DNA of 41,616 nucleotides. Origin: Helochares maculicollis. Lineage: Eukaryota; Arthropoda; Insecta; Coleoptera; Hydrophilidae. The stretch is from NCBI GenBank assembly GCA_033557835.1, contig JAWQRO010000355.1, forward strand, positions 1-41,616. The letters run 5' to 3'. Shown piece after piece: positions 34,544-41,616 of the stretch. The translations under genes were made by a program, and so were the position numbers. Within the stretch, counting starts at the first letter, position 1, and each line of letters starts with the position of its first letter. Below the pieces are notes generated by a model that made no database searches, was not told where the DNA came from, and was given only the letters and a program-made list of their open reading frames with translations.

Positions 34544-35014
34544 CAAACAGGTCGAAACTTCGCACTCTTAAATAAATGCAGTTCACTCAAGATACTTCTC
34601 GATAGGGCTTTGTTTTAACAGAAATACTAACTGATTTTATATTTGAGCCCTGCTGTATGTATGTTGGCTTAGGGAAGTGCTTTATCTGAAAAACTCTTTT
34701 TGTCACGAAAAATTGATTTTTAATCATATTTATGACGCGACCAAATTAACGCATTTGCTTTGACCTGACCTTACCTAGAGTTGCAGAGATAATTTCTTAA
34801 CAATAGTTTATTGTTTTAACTTTTGTATTATCAACGTAATAACTCTTGCACGTTAGATTTTAAAATAGTGCCCCTATTTTCGGATATGGCCTGAAATGTG
34901 ACTTGACTGGACATATTTTGCTATTCGGTAAAAGATTCCAGACGCCTGATCACGTTTATAGTACACTTGTGTGGAATATTCATTTTGTTTCAAACCGTTC
35001 TGGTACATTTCGAC
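34544..35014. repeat. diverged direct duplication, right copy
   Basis: It matches 33620-34008, starting CAAACAGGTC and ending TGGTACATTTCGAC. It is about 80 bp longer owing to insertions, for example near 34640-34700 and 34740-34770. There is no transposase beside it, unlike the left copy. Confidence 0.75.
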
Positions 35015-36200
35015 AATATTTTCTGAAGCGCCCTCGGCTGATATCCAAACGCTTAGATGACTAATGAAGTGATTTTCAACCTATTTAACGCTTTCAATAG
35101 TTAGACTAAAACTCTAAAACGATCCACAGCACTCACAATCTGAATAAAGGACGCTCAATTTGAGTACCAACATGAAAATGAAATTTGACTAACAATTAAA
35201 ATTGTAGCAAAACGCGATGCCTGAATGTGACGAAGGCTACGCCCTTCGATTTCATGACACAATTGGTGGCAGATCCGGTTGCCAGCAGCTCGTATCACAG
35301 TATAGAGTCTCTTTACCCTTATCTGTGAGGTCTATTATGCAGTAATGTAGAAGCACAAACGGCACATGCGTCCGATTATCCCCGACTTTTTAAATTCTGC
35401 CTCTTTTGTTGTATGCTTCAGAGAAATAAACAAAGCAGCTAATTGACTAATTAGCGGAAAGAACGCTCCCTTCGAAATTAATTAGTAAGTAAAACAACCT
35501 AAGGGGAACCACGCGCAGCGTCGCGACGCGACGTCGCGTCCTAAAAACTGCCAATTAGACATATTTTTTTAAATGTTGCTTGGGCGTTTTGGTATGAAAA
35601 AACTGAAAGTCTACGGTTTTTGTTACCTGCAAACTTCTCCTCTGTTTTGAACTGACAATTTTTGCCGTTTATTTCACCTTGGCGCAGGGATTTCTAACCT
35701 TATTGTTTCCATGTGGGGAAAAGGGAAAAAATGCGGACGATAATTAAAACACAATTAACTTATAATAATACTTTTTATTCAATGACATCAGTCCAGTAGG
35801 TGCCCACACTGAAGGCAGCAACTACACACTTTCCGCATTTGTAGTACAAAAACACGCAAGCACTAGCGGCAACACTAATTTCGATTCGTTTTGACTAAAG
35901 ATATTCAGCATGTAAATTTCATAGCTGCACATTTTAATAGCGTTCCCGCATATGCACCACTATTTTTAAACCTGTAAAAATACCATTACCTTTAATTATA
36001 AAATATAAAATCAAACTTCGAATCATAAATGGTAAGCTTAGTTTCGGAATATACAAAAATCCATTAACACAGCACAGCACAAACTTAGCATAAATTGGAA
36101 GGCTCAACACTTGATAGAAACGTGAAATGCGTCATTATATCAGAAGTAGCTAACAATTCCAAGTACAAATTAAATTATAATATTTATTCCATTACATTCT
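35015..36200. other. no gene seen; GC palindrome at 35.5 kb
   Basis: AT-rich sequence except for a short GC-rich palindromic island described separately. No coding or RNA gene recognised. Confidence 0.5.
35518..35540. repeat. two overlapping perfect palindromes
   Basis: GCGTCGCGACGC (35518-35529) and GACGCGACGTCGCGTC (35525-35540) are each their own reverse complement and overlap by five bases. They form a 23-bp stretch of CG-rich sequence inside AT-rich DNA. The second centres on ACGT. No neighbouring gene explains it. Confidence 0.8.
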
Positions 36201-36879
36201 GTCCATTAATTTAGCATGCAGTTTTGGTCCTGAAATCCGGTTCTCGGCATGATCGGATAACTCAGCGCCCGCCGCGATTAATACAAACAATAAAATACGA
36301 AAAACATCACTGTCACAATTGCAGGTACGGTGGGAATCTCCGCTGTAACATTTAGTGAAGCGTTGTTGCCAAACAAAAAAAATAGTGAACCGCTTGACGA
36401 TCGCGTAAAATCGCGCGGCTGCGAGAGCGCACTCGAGTACATGTGAACCGCACAACGGTCGAAGCGCGAATGACCTAGTAAGCGCAAGTGGATTCTGACA
36501 AGTCTCCGAACTGTGAACGAATGTGGATCGGCATGCGCTGTGTGCGGCTCAAGTGAGGAAAGGTAGTGGCAACATGGCGTCCGGCGCCACAGCTGATCGT
36601 AGCCTCAGGCGGCGTTGCCGCTTGGATCGTCGGCCTCCACAAATGAATGGCATTGCAAGGTCTAGCTCGGTGCAGTGAGGATCTCCGAGCTTGAAGCGAC
36701 CGTGAGCGGGAGCGTGTGTGAGTGTGTTTGTGTAAACACCGCGCGGCTCTGTGCAACAATACAGTCGTTCGGTGCGGTGTAATCTTCCTTTTATACAACG
36801 CGCAACCAACTGGCTTTAGTTGGTGCAATCGCGGGTTATTCTGTGATTTTATAAAAGTGCTATTTTCTGTGATGTAGCA
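36200..36879. promoter_or_regulatory. CpG-rich block, possible promoter
   Basis: From about 36390 the sequence is markedly CpG-rich, leading into a candidate first exon on the + strand. TATAAAA lies at 36850-36856, which would place a start near 36880. A 163-codon frame on the - strand (36966 to 36475) runs through the block; it has no motif and looks like a by-product of GC content. The function is inferred from composition and the downstream donor only. Confidence 0.35.
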
Positions 36880-37012
36880 ATGTGCGGGCCAAGCCGGTAT
36901 AATTTGATTGTTTACTTTCGACCAAAGAGCTTTTCTGGTGGCTCCGGTGTCGAGAGGAATTGCCATGGACGGTCTCCTGAAGGCTCTTCTCGTCCATTAT
37001 TGTTATCACCAG
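36880..37012 (+). CDS. candidate alternative first coding exon, two possible frames
   Basis: The stretch ends in TATCACCAG|GTACAA, a usable donor at 37013. Two starts compete. ATG 36965 has an excellent context (GCCATGG), has an in-frame TGA upstream and gives MDGLLKALLVHYCYHQ (48 nt, ending in phase 0). ATG 36880 opens an overlapping frame of 44 codons plus one base (phase 1) that includes GGSGVERNCHGRSPEGSS. Neither peptide is recognised. Position and strand would suit an alternative N-terminus for tlk, with phase 1 matching the end of the 31.5-kb exon and phase 0 matching the 18-kb exon. It could equally be the first exon of another gene. Confidence 0.35.
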
Positions 37013-37018
37013 GTACAA

Positions 37019-38150
37019 TTCCTCTAATTGATGGTAGTGTTAAAAATTAGCGCTGTATACCATGAGATTTTCATGGGAGGCACTTTTCTTCTGAAGCACG
37101 CTTGGATTACTTGTTTTTTTGGAAATATGTTGCAATTGCCAAATTGCTGGACATATAAAATCGTTGTGCTGAAAAAACGAGCTGTACCTAACATCACAGT
37201 TATTTTAACAAAATAAACATTTACTAGGTATGTACTATGGTTTTTACTATGCAGAGGTTGATTTGACTGAAGATGCCGGCGCCTTTGACATTTCGTTGGG
37301 GCTTTGCGCCGTCCAATACCAATATTTACTTGCGCTTTACATTTTGTGTGGTATAATTTTTATGGGCTTCCACATTATCCGTCTTTGGCTCGAAAATTGT
37401 ATTTAAATTTTGTATCAATCAAAAAATTTGCCGGTGAAAATTATGTATGATATGATTTTGGTAATAAATATAGGCTTGCATACTTTTTTCAATCCTCTTT
37501 ACCTACTAAATTCGGTGGCTTTGTTTCGTTTGTACCGGTTCTTTGGTTGGTGTCAGCGCTGGGAAACCAGGTGGTCGACGAACAATTAATAAACTGAAGA
37601 CTCCTCCTTGCTTCTCCTTTATTATTGCTTTCCATTCAAGTTTTTTACAAGCTCTTTGCTCCAGTGGTTTTAAATGGCAACAATGGATATGAAACACGAA
37701 ACCATATCAGAAACTACCTGGCTAGTCGCATGTCGGATAAAGATCCATTTTAATTCATATTTTCATTCGTGTGCAAATTAAGCTCCCCGATAAAATTATT
37801 ACACTACAAAATGATGAACTATTACTTAACAACAACAATTTATAGTGACAAGACAATATCCAAACATTAGCCGACTGCCAACGGTATTTATTACATTAAC
37901 CTGATCATGAAAATGATATTTTTTATTATTATAACCTTGGTAAGTTGCCTGTCGTCTAAATTAGTATAATTTTGGACATTGCGCAGAATGTGTAACGTAT
38001 TACATAGTCCAGTAGGTGTCTTTCAAAGTATCGAACTTTGCTTTCATTCTTTTTTCTAGCGAACCACCAAGCAAGCAAAATTGTTTCTAATTTCAATTTT
38101 AACCTTGATTTCCAAAAACTAACCCCAATTGGAGAGCGCGAGATCCACCC
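37019..38150. other. intron-like sequence, no gene seen
   Basis: AT-rich with no recognisable coding, RNA or transposon feature on either strand. Confidence 0.55.
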
Positions 38151-38560
38151 CTCGAATCGTAATCAATTCCACTTTTGATGTAGTGCGGCAATTCTCTAAA
38201 GACCACGTTAATAGATGATGGCGAGGAGCGAGCGTATCGCCCACCGCTTCACAGTCAGAGAAGTGGAAGTGAAGAGAGAATAGCAACAGAGCAGCAAAAT
38301 CAATGCCATCGTCCGCGCGGCATGCGAGACTAGGTCAGGCCGTCTCTCCACGTTTAATACACGCGGTTGCACCAACACACCGACGCCAGACCCGGTATGT
38401 GTGAACACGCCAACCGCGACCGACCGACGAGGCTCCGGTTCGGGAAGATTCCGCGCGCTTATATTCCATCCACGACATGCCGCGGCGGCGGTGACGGTGG
38501 TCCTCCGACCCCCTCGTTTTGATACAGCGGACGCACCATGAGGGTTCTTTCAATGGCAAT
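38150..38560. promoter_or_regulatory. CpG-rich block, function unknown
   Basis: A 400-bp island of high GC and CpG in otherwise AT-rich DNA, similar in character to the blocks at 1.2-1.6, 19.5-19.9 and 36.4-37.0 kb. No consensus donor in a convincing position was found on +. On the - strand a weak TATA-like ATATAA lies near 38460. Open frames on - (38208-38408, 38335-38568) overlap each other and lack motifs. Confidence 0.3.
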
Positions 38561-38569
38561 GCCAGCAAC

Positions 38570-39120
38570 TATTTATCGAATGATCACCTACACTACACTA
38601 GACTTTCTTATTTGCAACTCGTTTTCGTTAATATTATAATTTAGTTTTATTATTCATTTAATACATGCTACTGTTGGCATTTCTTTTACATAAAATGCCT
38701 GTTGTGTTTAGAAATACAATAATTTATTTTGTAAAATGGATAAATCTACCAAATAGTAGTTTCATATTATTATTTAGATAATAATTATAATTCATAATAA
38801 GAAGAAAAAATCATAAATTTCAATTGTAGTCGCTTCAATAAATTCGAATTAAATGAAACTAACTAAATTGGCAACTTATTATAATTTAATATGAACTTAC
38901 CTCCCAAAAACTACGCCAATTGGACTTGTACCAACCACATTTGCAACAGGAAAATCTGTGGTTACAACATCCTACTTATTATATTCTTTGATGTCAATTT
39001 TTTGCCATTCAATAACGATAAACTGTATTCACGACGCAAACTCAAAAACGTTAAACCTCTAATATCATAACATAATTTTAGAATAAAATAGTTCTATGCG
39101 CCATTCCCACATCTATCAAT
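38570..39120. other. very AT-rich non-coding tract
   Basis: Long A/T runs with no open frame of interest. Confidence 0.55.
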
Positions 39121-39125
39121 TTGCT

Positions 39126-39141
39126 CCGAGCGAAGCGAGGC
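39126..39141 (+). repeat. detached GAGCGAAGCGAGGC motif
   Basis: CCGAGCGAAGCGAGGC, an exact match to the core of the repeat field that begins about 650 bp to the right. A weaker relative, AAGCGAGCCGCGAAGTGG, follows near 39233. Confidence 0.7.
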
Positions 39142-39291
39142 CACACGATTAATAATAATCTTGTTATGACAAATTAGAATGGACTGTATCGAACTAAACG
39201 CCATTGTTGAGAACCGCTGCGTTAGATAACATCAAGCGAGCCGCGAAGTGGTTCGGGTCCCGCGCCGAGCGTTCATATACAAACATCTCTT

Positions 39292-39335
39292 GATAATAAT
39301 AGAGATAATAGTAATAATAATAAAATAAAACAGTC
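39292..39335. repeat. imperfect (TAA)n microsatellite
   Basis: TAATAATAG-type trinucleotide repeats with interruptions, ending in an A-rich run. Confidence 0.8.
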
Positions 39336-39779
39336 AGTCAGTTTTTAAAGAGATCCGGTTATAAAAGTCAAGTCGGATTATTTCTAGTTTGGCCGAGGCT
39401 CCAAAGAATTTGTTCATTCTTACGTTTTTAGAAAGCTGGTTTTATTTTATGTATTTATACTCGATGTATGAAATACGCGCGGCCAACGGAACGTATCAAC
39501 ACGTTGGACGTCCTTAATGTCTTTTAAAAAGTATTAATCGATTGGAATTCTAAACATTTCTATAATAAGAGTTTCGAGCGTTTCAAGGAAGGTCTTTATA
39601 CAGTTAAATATCGCATATGTTCGTACCCGTTTTCATATTAATTGCTCATTAATAAATAATCAATTAATAAATTGTTACCTTCTCGCCATTATAATTTACC
39701 TGCATTCTACTATGAACATTTCGTGCAGTGAACAGCAGGCACCACATTAAATTCAGATCCGTGGATCATTCTTGGATCT

Positions 39780-41370
39780 CGGATATTTAGTTAGTAGCTA
39801 CGCGAAGTGGGACACTGCATTTTGTTCATAGATCTTAGTTGATAGTTTTAACGCGTTTTGTTTTCTGATGTAGAAGCTAAACTGGAAGATCTTAATTGTC
39901 GCGAGAACCGATACACAGCGCTGCGGTCTCGAATTTTAATTCCGAGCGAAGCGAGGCACAGCGTTTTGTCCATCGATGTAATCATTTTCGAACGATTTGA
40001 GACAAAGCCAGCATCTAAGAAGTTGACTGTCTTAATCGCCGAGTTAATCAAAAGCACAGCGTTTCGTTCCCATAGGATGTTTTTGATTGCCAATCTAAAC
40101 GAGGCATCGCATATCGTTCTTCGAAGTCACATGCTTAGGTTGACGCTCTTGCTAAGCGAAGCGAGGCAGTGCGTTTTATTTTGGATGTTAAAAACATAGA
40201 TTGGTTGGCTTAATTGTTGAGCAAAGCTCGGCATTCTCTTGACGAATAATACACGGTTTAAGTTGCCGAGCGAAGCGAAGCACAGCGTGTTTTTAAATAT
40301 ATGTTAACAGCTGATGATTTAATTTCCAAGCGAGGCAAGGTTTTATGTTGGCAGCTCAAGCTGAAACTTTTGATTGTAGGGCAAGGCATTTCGCTCTCGA
40401 ATAATGGATAGCTTTAACGGCGGAACGAAACGCGCCAAGGTATATCATTTTTTGATATAGCTCTTACTCTATGTAAGCGTGGCATCGCATATCGTTCTGC
40501 GATGCCACATCGTTACGTTTACGCTGCTGCCAAGCAAAGCGAAGCAAATAGCTACTGGATGTAAATATCTGAATTGAGGCTTTTGCCTGATTTGCAGAAA
40601 TGAATCCGAAATTTGTTCATGCCTGCCTCTTAAGTAGTTAATGTAGCGATTGTATGTATATTTTATGATAGTGCATCATTATATTCGGTGAAACAGATTT
40701 GGGCAACTGTGGAAACGTTAGTCTGACAAAAACTATCGCATGCGGTTTACTCACCAGACTTGCCTTCATCCGATTAGTGCTTATTTGATGGACCTTTCAT
40801 TTGTTTTCCCTCCACTAAATGTGCATTTCTTATAAATGAGTCTCGTTTTCCTATCTGTAGTCCTGATATTTGACGAGCAAGGTAAAGCGTTTATAATTAT
40901 ATAACAAATAAATGCAATAATAAGTATAGAATAAGAAACCTAAGCTAGGGTAGCGAAGTTAATTGTAGAGTGAAGCGAGGACAGCTTCCTCTCCCGAACA
41001 AAAGGCGTTTTTGTGTTTTTGTGGTTGTCGAGGGCAACTAGGCAGCGCATATCGGTCTGTAAGGCAAAGGTTGAAGGTTTTGCCGAGTGAAACGAGGCGT
41101 AGCTTCTGTCATAAAATGAAAATATTACCGGAGCCTTTGGTATCTGAGCGAAGCAAAGTATCGCATACCTATTCTATTCATGGATGGTAATACTTCAATA
41201 CCTTTAATTACTCGGACAAAAATCGTCTAATCTGAGGTGAAAGTTGGCGCCAAGCGAAGCGAGACATAACAAACCATTTGTTGAAAGAAAATTGGGCTGA
41301 CGTTCTTAATTGCTGTGCAGCACGGCATTGGCGCCTCTGTGCCGAGCGAAGCGAAGCGCTTCTAATCAAA
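39780..41370 (+). repeat. decayed tandem repeat field, core GAGCGAAGCGAGGC
   Basis: The core recurs on the + strand at 39944, 40154, 40219, 40268, 40328, 40532, 40968, 41085, 41146, 41252 and 41344, with zero to five changes. Related half-copies (ACGAGGCATCGCATATCG at about 40103, GTGGCATCGCATATCG at about 40479, AGGCAGCGCATATCGG at about 41040, GGCAAGGCATTTCGCTCTCG near 40379) fall about 50-57 bp before or after cores. Neighbouring intervals of 49, 60, 61 and 65 bp, and longer ones near two, four or eight times 53, suggest an ancestral unit of about 50-60 bp. A 65-bp direct repeat pairs 40105-40170 with 40482-40547. Short open frames here (for example 39858-40199) are by-products of the repeat. 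Confidence 0.8.
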
Positions 41371-41390
41371 TCTAAGAAGCTTAGGTTGTA

Positions 41391-41616
41391 TTGGGTTGTT
41401 CGGAAAGTAATTTCGTTTTTTTTGTGAAAATGAAACACGATTTTTTTATAGGGTATAAACATTTTATTAAATGATATATTCTCCATTTTGATCCAATACC
41501 TTTTGCCATCTTTCGGGCAGGAGATTGATCCCACGCTCATAAAACTTCTGGTCTTTGCTGGCAAAAAACTTGTCCAAGGTGTACTTGACGTCCTGGTTTG
41601 AAGTAAAGGTCTTCCC
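41391..41616 (-). mobile_element. mariner, 3' end, continues past the window
   Basis: A TA (41389-41390) is followed by TTGGGTTGTTCGGAAAGTAA, a well-known style of insect mariner terminal repeat, and then by the tail and C-terminus of a transposase on the - strand. The element starts immediately beside the GAGCGAAGCGAGGC repeat field and runs off the right edge. Confidence 0.92.
41467..41616 (-). CDS. mariner transposase, C-terminal 49 residues (partial)
   Basis: An unbroken frame runs from the window edge to TAA at 41467-41469. It includes FFASKDQKFYERGINLLPER and ends WQKVLDQNGEYII, the standard mariner C-terminus. There are no stops or frameshifts, unlike the other mariner copies here, so this may be a young copy. 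The catalytic domain (three Asp residues) and the helix-turn-helix region lie outside the window. The terminal repeat 76 bp from the stop is also well preserved. Confidence 0.93.
   Translation of the reverse strand, partial: GKTFTSNQDVKYTLDKFFASKDQKFYERGINLLPERWQKVLDQNGEYII

Noticed and set aside
36475..36966. 163-codon open frame on the - strand
   Set aside because: It runs through a CpG-rich block opposite a candidate exon. Low stop frequency is expected from the GC content, and the Arg/His/Thr-rich translation has no motif.
37728..37750. Possible tlk exon from ATGTCGGATAAAGAT (MSDKD, like the SDKE of TLKs)
   Set aside because: A stop codon follows within three codons and no suitable acceptor or donor flanks it.
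39780..41370. CRISPR-like array because of regularly recurring short repeats
   Set aside because: The genome is eukaryotic, the spacing is irregular, the repeats are degenerate and the spacers resemble one another; it is a decayed satellite.

Overview
The window is a piece of an animal genome, almost certainly an insect. It is AT-rich, has no dense or operon-like coding, uses GT-AG splice signals and is full of Tc1/mariner relics of the kinds common in insects. The only host gene I can recognise is the 5' part of a Tousled-like kinase gene (tlk) on the + strand. A 72-nt start exon (18028-18099) encodes the near-invariant TLK N-terminal block LDPRKQELLEARF. A second 64-nt candidate exon or recursive splice site lies at 31542-31605. 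The kinase domain and the rest of the protein are not in the window. If this is right, most of the window from about 18.1 kb onward is long 5' intron, and what lies before 17.7 kb is upstream intron or flank.

Layout. 1-1.9 kb: a CpG-rich stretch holding an orphan tRNA-Lys primer-binding site, so probably the remnant 5' end of an LTR retroelement; the leader ends at a good splice donor. 1.9-8.4 kb: no recognisable gene. 8.5-8.7 kb: a G-rich 45-bp minisatellite. 10.6-10.9 kb and 15.0-15.3 kb: decayed mariner pieces. 17.7-18.1 kb: the tlk start exon. 19.5-19.9 kb: a CpG-rich leader-like block ending in a consensus donor. 21.35-22.21 kb: a mariner with complete ends and a large internal deletion (copy A). 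23.6-24.67 kb: a mariner relic with all three catalytic Asp codons. 27.6-29.6 kb: a near full-length mariner relic split by a second copy (copy B) of the internally deleted mariner. 31.5 kb: tlk exon 2 or recursive splice site. 32.9-33.55 kb: a Tc1-type relic. 33.6-35.0 kb: a diverged direct duplication. 36.2-37.0 kb: a CpG-rich block ending in another candidate first exon. 38.15-38.56 kb: another CpG-rich block. 39.8-41.4 kb: a decayed repeat field built around GAGCGAAGCGAGGC. 41.39 kb to the edge: the 3' end of a seemingly intact mariner.

The parts do not form a pathway. The picture is a large, multi-promoter 5' region of a chromatin kinase gene with long introns repeatedly colonised by Tc1/mariner elements. 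The observations most worth testing are the recursive-splice-like site in the long tlk intron, the two mariner copies with the same internal deletion (trans-mobilised), the orphan primer-binding site leading into a splice donor, and the decayed GAGCGAAGCGAGGC repeat field with an outlying copy 25 kb away.
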